Part shown: piece by piece, positions 12,127 to 24,784 of the stretch
Position numbering within the stretch: position 1 is the first letter of the stretch
How the letters are laid out: each line of letters opens with the position of its first letter
Source: Zantedeschia hybrid cultivar
Lineage: Eukaryota; Streptophyta; Magnoliopsida; Alismatales; Araceae
DNA length: 64,000 nt
Assembly: GCA_030544215.1 (NCBI GenBank)
Contig: JARZZO010000008.1
Coordinates: forward strand, 16,611,114-16,675,113
Reading direction: 5' to 3'
The notes under the pieces: model-generated
The model's database searches: none
What the model saw: the letters and a program-made list of their open reading frames with translations, nothing else
What the model was told of the DNA's origin: nothing
Translations under genes and position numbers: made by a program

Positions 12127-12895
12127 TGTTGCACTCGGAGCTCGACATCCCGAACTCCGCAGAAGCACGCGCACCCATCATGGCAATCACACAAGCACAC
12201 GCCACAGAGAAGACAAAGGATTTACGTGGTTCTATTGTCTCCGACCTACGTCTAGAGAGTATACACTGAGAAATTTTACTATAACGGGGAAGAACAACAA
12301 CCAGAGAACAATTCTCTCTCTCTGCGCCTCTCACCCCTCGCTCTCAACTTTGGAACTCTCTGGCGACTCAGCCTTGTGCTTGCCTCCGCCAAGTACAGTA
12401 TAAGAATATATATAATCTCTTAGGTAACCCTAACCCTAGAGACCGAGTCTAAGTGGAATATGTTCAGCCCGGTAGGCCACCCAACCCAATTACAATATAA
12501 CTCTTGGGCTCAGCCTAATACATATGTAAATCAGATTGAATCCGGCCCGAAAACTATCCAGAGTCGTGAACTCCCCCTCCACAAGTGTCGGATTCGAGAC
12601 AGATCCCTAAGCCTCACTTTGTTTGCAGAATAAGTTATTACGTGGGGCCCACTGACGGAATGGCGTATACCAGAATAAGAGATGTTTCGGTTTGATAGTT
12701 TTGTGGGGCCCACTAATGGAATAAGAAGAATAAGTAATTCTTGGGTCTAGGGTGGGATGGCTTATTCTCCTTATTCTCCGAATACGCTATTCTGCACCGG
12801 TATAAACCATTCTGCTTGTCAAAGCAAAATTAAGTTTATTCTCCTCTTATTCTCCCTTATTTTTCTCCTATTCTCCAATCAAAGTGGCCCTAACA
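12127..12895 (-). mobile_element. Solo LTR (minus orientation), split by a MITE
   Basis: A TG...CA unit flanked by a perfect 5-bp target duplication gtttc (12,122-12,126 and 12,896-12,900). On the minus strand it starts TGTTAGGGATCTGTC and contains a TATA-like stretch near 12,405 (minus strand tatatattctta). A 280-bp MITE plus its 3-bp duplication is inserted two bases from the LTR 5' end, so the LTR without it is 486 bp. No internal retroelement sequence or primer-binding site adjoins it, as expected after LTR-LTR recombination. Its texture is Copia-like, but the superfamily cannot be proven from an LTR. Confidence 0.8.
12611..12890. mobile_element. Tourist-like (PIF/Harbinger-type) MITE nested in the solo LTR
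   Basis: 280 bp flanked by TAA on both sides (12,608-12,610 and 12,891-12,893), the 3-bp duplication typical of PIF/Harbinger elements. Termini gcctcactttgtttgcagaa and, reversed, gggccactttgattggagaa match at most positions. The interior is rich in GAATAAG/CTTATTC. A shortened relative sits at 27,634-27,775. Confidence 0.75.
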
Positions 12896-13010
12896 GTTTC
12901 CGTATCTGTTATGAAAGTATGCTTGAAAATTCTATCTATTTCGACACCTGTTAACTAATCGGAAATAAAAAGACTATTCACAAACCATCCCTTAACGAAC
13001 AATACGAATA

Positions 13011-13710
13011 ATTAGATAATTGGTTACCATGCATTGACATCTTTATGCACAAGGACCTTCGTGTGGCCCACGTCTAAACTTCCCACCTGATATCCGAATC
13101 AGGAACACTGACCACATGACAGGGCCCTCATGTGGTCTCACACTTCGTCCTTTTCTTTAACTTTGTAATGAAAAGTCAAATGATAGTTTTTATTTTAAAT
13201 CTTGGTAAGAGAACACCATGATGGTTACGAGGGGTAGTGGTCTACTGTGAAGTAGATGGCACCAATTTTTTATTTCTTACTTGTGAACTTTGCCAAAATT
13301 ATATAGCAACTAATATTTTTTATTTGGCAGGTTGCTCTATAATTTATTATTTATGGACATTGGTAGGATCCTCCTCCTATGTAGCAACACCTTGGCATGT
13401 CGCAGCCTTGAATAGTTTTTCTTATTTTTGTATCCCAAATTTTATGACATGCTAGCCTGTCATGGTTAAGCATTTGTTTGTTATACTTTGTATAATGTGA
13501 ATAGAGTAAATTATGGAATTTATTACGAATAAGATTATCATAGGTAGAAGTGTTTGAATTTCTTGACATATTGAATAAATATATTTGAAAAATAGGTATC
13601 ACCTTAGAATCAGGATTTTCTCCAAGCATCCAGGTGGAGGACGATTTGCCCTGTTGCGTGCCTAGTCATTTATGAATATATCAGCAGGTAGCTCAATGCA
13701 GCTTTTTAAT
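13011..13710. other. Intergenic DNA, nothing recognised
   Basis: AT-rich, with short open frames on both strands near 13,240-13,630 that show no family resemblance. Confidence 0.5.
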
Positions 13711-13724
13711 TGTTTCTGGTTTTC

Positions 13725-14033
13725 GAACCAGCTGCCTAGGGCAGTTGGTTCACCACCTCCCTTGCAAAAGGGAGGTCTCATGTTCGATTATGGTTGGGGC
13801 TTAAAAACCTCCTAGCTATGCAGCCCCCTGGTGTTGTTGGGATATTTATCCTCTGGTCTATGGGATTACTTCCCCAGAAATTAGACGGACCTGGAATTGT
13901 CGCCTAATTAGGCGGACTCATCGACCGAGTCAGAATTATCTCCAACTTTGGAGGAATATCTCGGGTTCCCTATTTGAACCCCGGTCGCTTGTAAATAGCT
14001 GCCTCTGGGCCCCTTCAAAAAAAAACAAAAAAA
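13725..14033 (+). mobile_element. tRNA-derived SINE, copy 2 (plus strand)
   Basis: 309 bp with a perfect 14-bp target duplication tgtttctggttttc at 13,711-13,724 and 14,034-14,047. The head carries the A-box-like TAGGGCAGTTGG and B-box-like TGTTCGATTATGG, the body the motif GTCGCCTAATTAGGCGG, and the 3' end an A-rich tail interrupted by one C. It aligns along its whole length with the minus-strand copy at 6,891-7,202. Being colinear and full length, the pair defines the family's ends directly. Confidence 0.88.
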
Positions 14034-14068
14034 TGTTTCTGGTTTTCTCCTTAAACTACTACTGATAG

Positions 14069-14446
14069 TAGGGATGTAAGTTGAATGGACTGGACTGGGT
14101 TATGTGATAATTTAGGTCTATAGTCCAGTCTAATTTTCATCCGGTCCAAATTCAGTCTATATTTAACCTAAATTCAGCTCAAATTCAGCTTCAATTCAAT
14201 ATTAAGTCAATTGGATTAGGCTGGTTGTGTTTATAAATGATTTGTTAAAAGTATTTTACTTTTTGTATGAATTATTGTAAAAGTTAATACAATAAATTGG
14301 GTTAACCCGTTTTCAGCCCAACTCAATCCAGATTGGACTATTGTCAACTTAAATTTATCCAACCAAATTTATATAATTTGGTCAACCTAAAGTTTTTTAA
14401 TATGGGCTGGATTGAGTTGAGCCACGGACTAACCCGTCCACCCCTA
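14069..14446 (-). mobile_element. hAT-type MITE, family A copy 2 (inverted)
   Basis: About 378 bp with termini tagggatgtaag and, reversed, taggggtggacggg. Its minus strand aligns with the copies at 7,789-8,187 and about 15,430-15,826, including the shared core around gtaaaatacttttaacaaat and the tail tatcacataaccc. The flanking 8-mers actgatag and atcggtag match at 5 of 8 positions, consistent with an older insertion. Confidence 0.65.
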
Positions 14447-14454
14447 ATCGGTAG

Positions 14455-15429
14455 AATGTAAGCGTTTAAAGCAAGGCTGAAATTTCCAGTATCATCCAAT
14501 GTTTGAAGGAAGGATGTAAATATAAAATTTAAGGGATAAAGATACTAACCTCTCACTTAGTCGTGATCAGGAAAAACCTATTCTCAAATTCAGTTATCTT
14601 TATTTTTTAATGAAAAATGTAATAGAATCAAAATATAAGATTTATCTTCGTAAAATTAGACGAATGGTTGTAATTTTTTAGTTGAGTTATTATTGTATGT
14701 ACTTCGTAAAAAAAAAAAAATGTTGATAATGTACATGCCCGTGCCTCTAAGGTCTTTTAGCAAGCAAAAGCCCCATGCACACTAAATTTAGTTTAAAAAA
14801 TGATTTTTTTTTTTTTTTAATCTTTGGAGACATAAACAATCTTGGAAGGGCATATGTTTGAGGTGCATGTTAGAAAAAGATCTTATAACAAGAGATAAAA
14901 TATGAGTATAATATTAAGACTATTCTACTTACTATCTTAGAATTTTGAGTTAAACGGCATAATTTCTTAACAAGTGATCATTGCCCATTTGATACTAGGA
15001 AAAAGTGAAGCAAGATCTTCTTGGTTTCAAAAATGATATACTCTATATGCTACCATCTTTGTGGTCAATAAAGTCTCACTGTGAGGAAAGTAGAGAAAAA
15101 AGAAAGTTAAAGAGAAATGATGGCCTGATTAGATAGACCACAAAAATTAGAAGAAAATGATCAAAGCAAGTTTCTGTCCTTCAATCATTACAGCTCTACG
15201 GCCATTGATGGTTGTCACTGACAGTAGTGATCGATGCAGCTCCTTTCTGACAAATCATGCTTCGATAATTGCTGTTGTTTGCATGGATACTAACATTTTG
15301 GTGATCTTTATGTTTATGGGTGCAAAAGTACCCAAGTGGGTTCAAAACAAGCTGGTGCCATATCTGTCCCTTACAGTCGCAATGTTAGGGACATTATTAT
15401 TACAAAATGTACTCTATTAAGTTAGTTAG
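14455..15429. other. AT-rich intergenic DNA
   Basis: No gene is supported. An 87-codon plus-strand frame at 15,157-15,420, MIKASFCPSIIT..., is hydrophobic toward its end (a plausible membrane segment) but matches no family I recognise and lacks splice partners. Confidence 0.35.
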
Positions 15430-15826
15430 TTGTCCAGTCAATGGGCGGGCCAATCCGTGGCCAAGTTCAATCCAGTCTATGTTAAAAAAAATTAGGCTGG
15501 CCTAAATTATATAAATTAGGTTGAACTAAATTTAAGTTGACATTAGTTAAATTCGGACTCAGATGAGCTGAAAACGGGTTGACCTAATTTAATTTATTAA
15601 TTTTTAAAATAATTCATACAACAAATAAAATACTTCTAACAAATTATTTATAAATCGGACTAGTCCAACCAAATCTAACCCAATCCACTCATTATTAAAT
15701 TTAAGTTGAATTTAGACTGAATTTGAGTTAAACTTGGGCCGAGTTAAAATTGAACTTGGTTATTTTGAATTTAGGGTAACCCCAAATTATCACGTAACCA
15801 AATCCAGTCCGTCCAATTTACATTAC
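15430..15826 (+). mobile_element. hAT-type MITE, family A copy 3 (degraded ends)
   Basis: About 400 bp colinear with copy 1, sharing the core acttctaacaaattattt and the terminal block ccccaaattatcacgtaacc. The outermost bases have diverged (left gttgtccagtcaatgggcgg, right ttacattactgcc) and no target duplication survives. Confidence 0.6.
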
Positions 15827-18566
15827 TGCCCACAAAATGGGGATCAATAAAAATGTGGTGGGCCCTCAAATTCCCTCTCGACAAACAAAGCAAGGAACCC
15901 AATGGACGTGCTTTTTTATTCCCTATGCATGTTGCTTTATTCTAATCCTTCAAACCATCAAGATAAGTAAACAAAAACGTACAGTCCTACTCACTACTAT
16001 ACTAGATGAGCACCTTTAAATCTTGGACCGGTAAAAAAAGATGAAGAAAGTTGAAACACAAGGCCAACTCCAGGCTTTGCTCCCCGCGCCTTCGTTAAAG
16101 CACACTCCCAGGGAAGAGAAAGCACAACAAAGAAGAGACGTAAAGACGGACGAGTGCAGACATCTTTAGACTGGGGATGTCTGCCGCTGCCTGCGCCCTC
16201 TTGTTATGCGTGCTCCACATTATTTCTAATATGATGGACAGGATGATGGTTGTGATGATGATGATGGAGTTTCATCTTGGGAACTGATGCCCCTTGGGTT
16301 CCAAGGTGCCTCTCACTCGGAGGAGTGCTCACTGTGCACCATGCATGTTTCATGCCTATAGCAAGATTAATAAAGCCTAGAAGGAAGGGGATCCTATGCT
16401 TTGTCCATGGGTGTTAGCTTCAAGCTTCCCTCTGCAAAAAGGCTCTTTCTCAGCATGTATAGTCCTCTCTCACGGTAGAATAGAACTCCCAAATGAGGTG
16501 TTGTGAGCTGTGACAACTCTTTGAGCAAGCCTTCCCAGAGCTCTGTTGACAGGATGGGTAACCTCGAATTTACCTTTTTGTAACCTGTCTGAGTGAGGAA
16601 TATACTGGTAGATTGGCATTGATGTGTGGCCTTTAAGGGGTCGGTCATCTCACGTGACTCCTCCTGACCCGTTTAAATCGGGGGAACTGTACCACGACTA
16701 CTGGGAGGTCATGGTGGCCAGCGGCCGCAGCCCTTGGGCTGGATCCCCGCCGGCATGGTGCGCATCGGGGGTCACGTCACGGGGTGAGTTTATTGCCTCT
16801 GCCACGTGTACGGAGAGATCATTAAAAGCGAGTCCTTGTCCTTTTGGAAAAGATTTGCATGTTGATGGCGAAGTAGCAAGAAAAAAAGAGGGAAATCCGA
16901 AAAAGACGGTGGAGACCCGAAGTGGCCACCACTGCCCGGACCGTGGAGTCTGCCTCGGAATCGGATACTACTTACGCATGGGAAATTTACATAAGAACCA
17001 TCTTGGTTTGGCTAATTGGCTCTGGTGAAACCGGACATCGGGGGTATAGCCGTCATTGGTGGTGACCTTCGTGCGCGACCCCTGCGCTGGCTGGCCTTAA
17101 AGGTGTCTAGCTCTCGCAAAACCAATGTGGGACCCACTTTTAAAGAAGCCTTCCCCCTCGGGGTCAATGGGATGCGCCGCAAAGACCACAAAACTTGCCT
17201 CGGGTAGTCGAGTGTACGTCAAATGGCAACGGCTTCGTGTTATTAGATGGGTGCAATGCGCCCGGTCCAAAGTCTCATCTATCTCATCTCCTTCTCCCTT
17301 CTCTCTCTCCACACGTCTACTGTGTGGTCGACAGAGCGACGACGAAGAAGAGCTTAAGCTTCCCGGCGGGGCCCTACTGGGCTTTGGAAGCGCCAGCGTC
17401 GCCCGGTTGCTGTCTTCGAAGATGTTCGTATGCCCGGGGTCTCCTCGCACGTGACGTACGGCGAAGTGGTTCGACTCCTGTCGCGGTTCGTTCCGCGTTC
17501 CTCCCCCTCCTAATACTGTTCTGTCAGAGAACGGCATGTGACTGCACCGCTGCTGCCGCGCAGCAGGACACGAGGACGCTGGCAGTGGCGAACATGGGGG
17601 TGGTGGTGGTGGTGGTGGTGGTGGTTGTCGTCTTCATGGGGCGAGACTGGGTAGGTGAAGCCGTGAAAAAGAGAGTAAAAAACGAGAACAGGTGAACTGG
17701 TTTAAGCAGGCATTAGTTAACGCTACATGCACCCATCTGTGTGGTTTTGTGACCTGAGACGGATGAGTAGAATAGCCCCGCCGTGACATGGTCAGTCCTT
17801 ACGCGGTCAAGGTTTTACTTGCTTTCGACTCCTTCAAAGGACGCGGCTAGCTCCCACACCGCTCTTCCCCTCCCTCTTTCTCTCTCTCACATCATGTTAC
17901 TATCAAAGGTAGCCTACTTGGATTTGTTGTACGGAGAAGAAAGATAAAGCACAGGCCAGAAACTGGGGGCACTCCTACAGGAAGATGGGTCGAAATATGG
18001 CTACCAGACGCAGAGCATTCCACCAGTTTGAATGGGCAGCCTTACAAATGGAGGAGGACAGCCAACGGGAAAGCAAAAGTTGTTGGGGGATCTGAGGGGT
18101 TGAAGGGGGAGGAGGGGCGGGGGCTCGGGGGCCGAGGGGCCCTAGAGCCCTTTGGCGGAGGAGCTCGGGGCTGTGCTCTCCTCCCATGATTAACCCCAGG
18201 CGTCCTCCAAAAGACAGCCTTTTGCTTTTTTTCCCTCTTTGTTTCTTGCCATCTTTTCCTTTTTTTCTCCCCTTCTTAAAGGCTCCCTCGTCTCAGGCCA
18301 CCCTTTCCCTTTTCCTTTTTCTTCGCCCCGCCAGTCGGAAGCTCAAAGCTGGAAGCTTCGGATCCCTCTCCCCTGTTCCCTCCCCTGCTTTCGCATTGCA
18401 AAATCTTCCATTTGCCCAACAGGTGGATAAAGAGGATTGAACTGGGGGAGGGACACCATAAATTGGGAAATTCTCAAAAGCCATTCTTGTCCTCCCTGTT
18501 AGTTGGTTATTTGGTTAGAGTTTAGAGAAGTGTGGTGGTTTACGGTGTTTCCTAGGGTTGGGTAGA
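15827..18566. other. Upstream region of the EDR4-like gene, no gene recognised
   Basis: The sequence becomes GC-rich from about 16,600. Overlapping open frames up to 166 codons occur on both strands at 16,620-17,700, but the products are low-complexity and unrelated to known families; they reflect base composition. A minus-strand 84-codon frame at 16,394-16,648 (ending ...KLTPMDKA) is the only one with ordinary composition; it has no recognised relatives. Bases 18,225-18,340 are a polypyrimidine tract that probably belongs to the promoter or leader of the EDR4-like gene. Confidence 0.45.
17598..17625 (+). repeat. (GGT)n microsatellite
   Basis: About nine perfect GGT/TGG triplets, within the GC-rich region upstream of the EDR4-like gene. 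Confidence 0.9.
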
Positions 18567-18635
18567 ATGTTGCCTGCGGGGGATGGTCATGGGAAGGCAT
18601 GTGGTAACTTCTTGCCATTTTGCACGCACTTTTGA
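18567..18635 (+). promoter_or_regulatory. Upstream ORF in the EDR4-like leader
   Basis: A 22-codon frame (MLPAGDGHGKACGNFLPFC...) opens 186 bases upstream of the main start and closes with TGA at 18,633-18,635, before the main ATG. If the leader is unspliced and starts upstream of it, this uORF would be read first and could dampen translation. Two further out-of-frame ATGs (gatggtcatggg) lie inside it. The transcript start is not known. Confidence 0.35.
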
Positions 18636-18752
18636 GGGATTTCTGTGCTGGGGAATGGGGGGTCCGTAGTTTGTGTTCTCTGCTCCACTGCTCTCCTTCC
18701 ATTGCTCTTATTTGTCGGAGGTCTGGGAAAAGATTGGTGCTTTGTGGAAGAA

Positions 18753-21700
18753 ATGGAGGAGGGAGGGGCGGTAACGGCAAGTGCAACGGCGCCAGCAGCG
18801 GCCAAGGTGCGAGTGGTGCGTTGCCCCAAGTGCCAGAAGCTTCTTCCGGAGCTTGCTGGTTTCACGGTCTACCGTTGTGGCGGATGTGACGCTACTCTTC
18901 AAGGTAAGTACCAAGGTCCCGCCTTTTCTACGTTTCTTCATTCATAGCATCTTCTTTCTACTCCTGTGCTCCATCGTTATGCTAAAGATTCTCACTTTCG
19001 GACTAAACTATCGGAATAAGAATCGGTACCTCTGTAAATTTTCTTTCTCGCTTCATATTTTGTCCTAGAAATTGAAATGCAAAGTCTTATTATCGAAATT
19101 ACCAGTTCTTTATTCGGTGAAATGGTTGAACTTTAGTTGTTTGATTAAAAACCTCGCTTTCTGTACATCCTGGAACAGCAAAACATGCGATTCCTATAAT
19201 TGATACTTCCTCAGAGAAGTCTGATGAAGAGAGGGTCGTAATTTCCGAGAATCCTGAGTGCTGCTCGGAGAACAGGAGGATTACTTCGAATCTGAGTTCG
19301 GAGAACGATCTGGAGAGTGACAAATCTGAATTCATGAGAAAACAGAGGGTAGTAACAGGGAATCCAAATGGCAGTACTTCACATATTAGTGGAAGTAGAG
19401 GGGCCTCCAAAGAGCCTGGCGAATCAAGGTTGGATGACCTAAGAGGTGGAAGTCGGCACAGAGATGGTAGGGACACATGTTCCTCCAAAGCTCCAGCTGA
19501 CGTTTGCAATGGAGGTGTAGATGAGATGGGGAAGGCCAATGTTGAGGACATACAAAATAGACTGCAGGGTGAGAGAGCCTATAAGCCTCAAAAAGTTCAG
19601 AACAACCCAATTTATAAGGATGAGGAGAAGGATGGCTTGGGGGTCCTTAGAAGAACCCCAAGAACTTTGCTAGAAGGTAGTCGATTCTCTCCCTACTCTC
19701 ATGAAGGACCATCTAGTAGCCATCCAGCTTCTTCGTATGGGTATCGCGATGATGGTCATGCCAGGCATCAGAGCACAGATAGGTCTGAGAGAGTTGAAAC
19801 CCTCGAGCAAGACAGGGCGGACCTTCTTAGGAAGCTCGATGAGCTACGGGATCAGCTCAGTCGCTCGTGTGATATCAAAGGCAAATCAAATGACAGAGAC
19901 AGAGACACTATGAACAGGACAGCTTCTTCCAACCCTTACAGTCGTCAGGGCCAAGGTACTTGGTTTGAGAACTCATCAATGAACAGGACTTCTGCTCGGC
20001 AGTTCCCTTTGTTTAACGGGCACAATGTGGACATGCAGAACTTCTATACTCCACCGCATGTGCAGAATGAGGTGCTTGGATTTGGTGACCCATTTGAGTC
20101 GCAACAGGTCAGAAGAGCACCCTTTCATCCCTCTCATCAGTACCCACAAAGAGCAACTGAGGGTTACATGTATGGACAGTTTGATCCAGATCCTGTTATC
20201 TCCTACCCTCACAATGTCTTCTACCATCAACCTGCTTGTTCGTGTCCTCATTGCTGTAGCATGCACTGGCAAGCGTCTGTGCAAGATTCACAACCAGTTT
20301 TCTCCAATCAGAGAGCTCCATATCTTGCGAATGGACATGGCCTTTATCCTCTCAGCAATTCTTTCATGCTTGGCTCATCAAGCTATAACCATCGAGCCTC
20401 TAATGGTTCTTTGCTTTCTCGTGAACCACGAATACATCAAAGATCAGTGCTTGCAAAACGTGGACACAGCTGCAAACCCATAGCTGGTGGCGCTCCTTTT
20501 ATAGTATGCAACAATTGCTCTGAGCTGCTGCAGGTACCTCAGAAACTTTCATCAGTGGGTAAGAATCTCTATAAGTTACGTTGTGGATCATGTTCTCAGG
20601 TTATCTCATTCAAAATTGAGGGGAAACGGCTTGATATCTCTTCTCCCCCATCAGTCCTGAATACATCCTTGGAGCCCATGAACAATTCTGCTGAAATGAT
20701 AGCTCAGGGTTTACAGTGTCCAGGTCCCAGCAACCATGGTCTTGTTAATTCTTATTCTGGGGACTATGAAAGCCCCAGCTGTAACATCCAATCCACAGAT
20801 GAGAAGCTCATTTTATCTCCTCCTCTGCCTGCCGCTAGTCATGAAACAATAGAAAAGGAGTATGGACTGAACCTCAGTGAGTCAGAGAACATGCTGGGCT
20901 TATCCTCATCTCCCAGTTCATCTGACGACAATGAAAGCACAGAAAGTATGGTTTGCCAGAGAGAAGCCCCCAGCTCCACAGAACTGCAATCCCGAACTAA
21001 AGCCAATTCACGTGGACCAGGTTTACCCCTTCGTGAGCACTTTGGTTACCCATCATCTGATCAAGCAGTGAGCAGACCTGGAGAGGGAAGCAGAAGTGAA
21101 CGGTTCGATCAAGAGAAGATGGTGGCAACAAATGGCAATTTTAAGCAAAACTCAATCAAAGATGTTTCAATAACCAGTGAAATAGACTTGGCAACTGAAA
21201 AGTATCCAAATCCTGGCCTGTTGCAAGATTGTATGGAAGTTAGTAAAGAAGAAGATCATCCTCTGATGAGCAAGGGAGGCGACTCATTCTTTACTGGTCT
21301 TATAAAGAAGAGTTTTAAAGATTTCCCTCGATTTAATCAGTCATTAGAGGGTAGTAAAAGTAAAGTTTCAATAAATGGTCATCATATTCCTGATCGCCTG
21401 GTCAAGAAAGCTGAGAAACTAGCTGGTCCCATCCATCCTGGAGAATACTGGTAATTTAACAGTTCTTATTTATTGCACCTCCTTAACTTTTGAATTATAT
21501 ATTGTGGTGGTGCTTCACTTTTCTAAATAATGTGATGGATCCTTTGTATATTTTGCGAGTGATTGTTTTGTTTATGGAGCATGTGTTAACCTGAAAGTAT
21601 GTCATGTAGCTTACAAGCATGCATGCGGTTGTGTTCTGATTGTTGTGTCTCATTCATGCTGTAAAAGTTGTCTTTTGAAGTATTCATCATTTTTCTGTAT

Positions 21701-24700
21701 CCGTGTTTTTGGATGTTGAAGGATAAACAATGTATAAAACTTTTAGTACTTAAACAGATTCTCCACTTGCAGAGACGGATATCTAACATTAACTGAAACT
21801 CCATACACGCTCAAGCTTATTTGCTTTATGAACCCTTTTATATTTTTTAATTTGCCTCTCAAATGTTCCATTTTTTCTAGTGCATGAAGAGTAGACATTT
21901 AAGAGTTTTAGCATGGAGAGTAGACATTTAAGAGTTTTAGTAATTAATGTTGTTTTGTTCTGACATTTATACTATTATAACTGCATTACAATCTCTCTGG
22001 AAAATTTATCTTATTTAAGCATGTTAATAGATGACAAGCCTAACTGACAGCATTTGTCATTGTTCTTAACCTCGACCCCATTCATTGTTTTTCAATTGGT
22101 GCCAATTTCCAGCTTTTGTATCACTATTCTTCTCCGTCTGAAAAGTGGCCATGCAAATTTGATGTCCAGATTTAGATCTATAATAACAATAGCCATGTGA
22201 ATCATCCATTTAGTGAAACAAAGTTCAAGGTCATAAATAAATATGGCACATGCCCTTTACTGGTCATGGCAGTGTGATGTGTCATTGGCAGATTAAAACG
22301 AGCCATTTTTGTCCAGATGTCTTCCTTCATGATGAATTCAAAGGTAAAAATTAACTGTCACATTTGGATTTATATTGGGTGAATTTTCCCTGCTTTTCAA
22401 AGTTTTGGGAATCAGTCACACAATGCCTTACTCCAAATGATTTATGATCCTAAAAGTGCCTAGGTTCTATTCGCAAACAGCAATGATAGTGCATGCACAA
22501 TTTCTAGAAAAATCACCAACAAAATATGCCGGGGGAAGGGGGGGGGGGGAATCTTTGGAACTGGAGGCTTTGACTGATGAGTGTCATGTGCAACTTCCCT
22601 GCTTTCTGAAATTCTGGAAAGCAAGGGAACCCTAAGCAGTGATAGCTTTCTAAAAACTTTCATCCCCCCAAACCATGCAATCTCCATTCACAGATGTAGA
22701 TTGGGGGTGTGTAGGCCATAGTGGCCATTTCTTGGGAGCTCATTAAGGGAGGATATGGGAGAATTTTGGGGACTGCAGGCCTCATTTAAGCAGCAGAATT
22801 CATACATTATTTTTACTTTCACCTTTTCACCTATTTCTTATTGTGGGTTGACAGGATAATTAGTTGTTTTGTTATCCTCAGAAAAATCGATGATGTTCCA
22901 GATACTTCTGCCTGTTTTATACTTCTGTTCCCCAAAGATTGGATGATATTGGGATGCTCTGCCTAGTTTACATCTTTGCTTCCACCTGATGGAACCATAC
23001 ATGTGTATTATATTTTTATCTTAGCAATATCTTTTTCTCTGAAGTGGGCAAGGGAATTTTCACCAGGATTTGGTTGGAAGTATTTTGTGTTATATTCCCA
23101 GTTCTGTCTCTAGTTTACCTGCCTTTTTGAAACATACCTTTTTTAATCCTTTATGTTGGTTTTATTGTTTGACCTCTCTCATTCTTTTCACATTTACTAT
23201 TTTATGGGAAACCAATGGACCAAGGTTTCACATTTTTGATATTACAAGCACTGACAGTGTGCCTTTATTCAAGGTATGCATGTAAATGTTGGTTTGTCTC
23301 TCTTGATCAATTCTACATATGGTACACAGTTTGGATATCTTGTCTTCAATTCCTTAATCCCAAATGCCTAAGCAAAAACTATTATATTTCTAAATATGTT
23401 TTCTGGCTCCTGCACTGCTGAATCCACTCTTCAGTCTGCACTACAGTGCCCATGTGGCCTGGCTGGGTGGATAAGCTGCACTGCAGCCTGCAGGCACAAG
23501 AGCGAGGTCAAGTTCCAACCTCCTGTCTGTGCACCCAGCTGAACAGTGGGCTGAAAACCTTGGTGGAGATGCACGGTGTGAACAGACGGGGTTTTGATAC
23601 TGTGACCTCGGTGTGGAATGGGCTACGATACCAACTGACGCATGTGTGTTAGTAATGAAGTAGTCTGCAGCTATCGACGAAGATAGAAGAAAAAGAGAAA
23701 GAGGAGGAAGAAGGAAGCAACTGCACAAGAGCACAGACAATTTTTATGTGTTTCATAGCCGCACTGAGATTCCACTATCAAAATGGAGGAATACAACCCC
23801 AATTACAATGAGGAGAAAAGCCCTTGAAATACTTAGGAGATTAGGGAATTGCTACTCAACAATTACACTAATGCCCTCCAAACAAAACAGAGTAAACCTG
23901 ATACACTACCACATAATAACATTTTTCTTGCACCCGGAGAACCCCGCAGGCGGCGCTGCCCCCTTGACCCCACGACCTGACCGCACAGGTCAATCTGCGT
24001 ACTCGCAGCAGCACACATGTGGAAGTTCAGGCTCCACACTCCAAGAATGTGCCCGTTCCGGGAGAAAAATCTTTTGCAGACACAACATGAACATGGGATT
24101 ACTTATAATGCTATACTGCCTTTTCTTTGACCAAGCAACGATCTATTTCTTGCTACATAAATTCTTTGTGCTTAATATTTTCCCACTTCAAACCAGGTAT
24201 GATTATGGAGCTGGCTTCTGGGGTGTTATTGGCCAACCATGCCTTGGCATAATTCCAGTAAGACCAAGATCTCAATACTGATACTTCACAGAAAATGTTA
24301 TTCATGATCTTAATCATTGTACATATCTTTGCAGCCATTTATTGAAGAATTCAACTACCCTATGCCAAAAAATTGTTCTGGTGGAAATACTGGCATTACA
24401 GTAAATGGCAGAGAGCTTCATCAGAAAGATCTGGATCTGCTAGCGGGAAGAGGTCTTCCCTCTGACAGTGGCAGATCGTATTGTATTGACATTTTTGGCC
24501 GAGTTCTGGATGAGGTTTCTGGCGAAGAACTAGATAGTCTCGGCAAGCTTGCTCCAACGTATGTTGTCCACTGATTTCTTCCATCTTCCATGAAATTCTT
24601 TACTTATGCAGTAGCTCATGTGGTAAACTGACAACAAAAGAAGTGTGGTAGTATTCTTTTACAGTTTTTCCATGTTGATTTGCGTTGTGCAGTATCTGTT

Positions 24701-24748
24701 AAATCACTGACTATTTATGTGTGTATGTATGTATGTATGTGTAGATAC

Positions 24749-24784
<36 letters not shown>

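Larger units (their letters stand above)
11700..13010. mobile_element. Second, disrupted copy of the TTCCGATA hAT-like family
   Basis: Flanks of the solo LTR at 12,127-12,895 carry the same kind of motifs (atccgaaaa, atccggata, ggtttcggaaac, gtttccgtatctg, aatcggaaat) as the element at 10,157-11,533. With the LTR and one copy of its 5-bp target duplication removed, the two flanks join into a continuous motif run. Boundaries are approximate and no termini were pinned down. Confidence 0.35.

Noticed and set aside
12421..12437. Telomere-like accctaaccctag
   Set aside because: Only two units, located inside a solo LTR; not a telomeric tract.
15157..15420. 87-codon frame with a hydrophobic C-terminal half
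   Set aside because: No homologue recognised, no promoter or splice context, and it lies between transposon copies; recorded only as intergenic.
16624..17695. Overlapping long open frames on both strands
   Set aside because: GC-rich composition keeps several frames open at once; the products are low complexity, disagree with each other and match no family.
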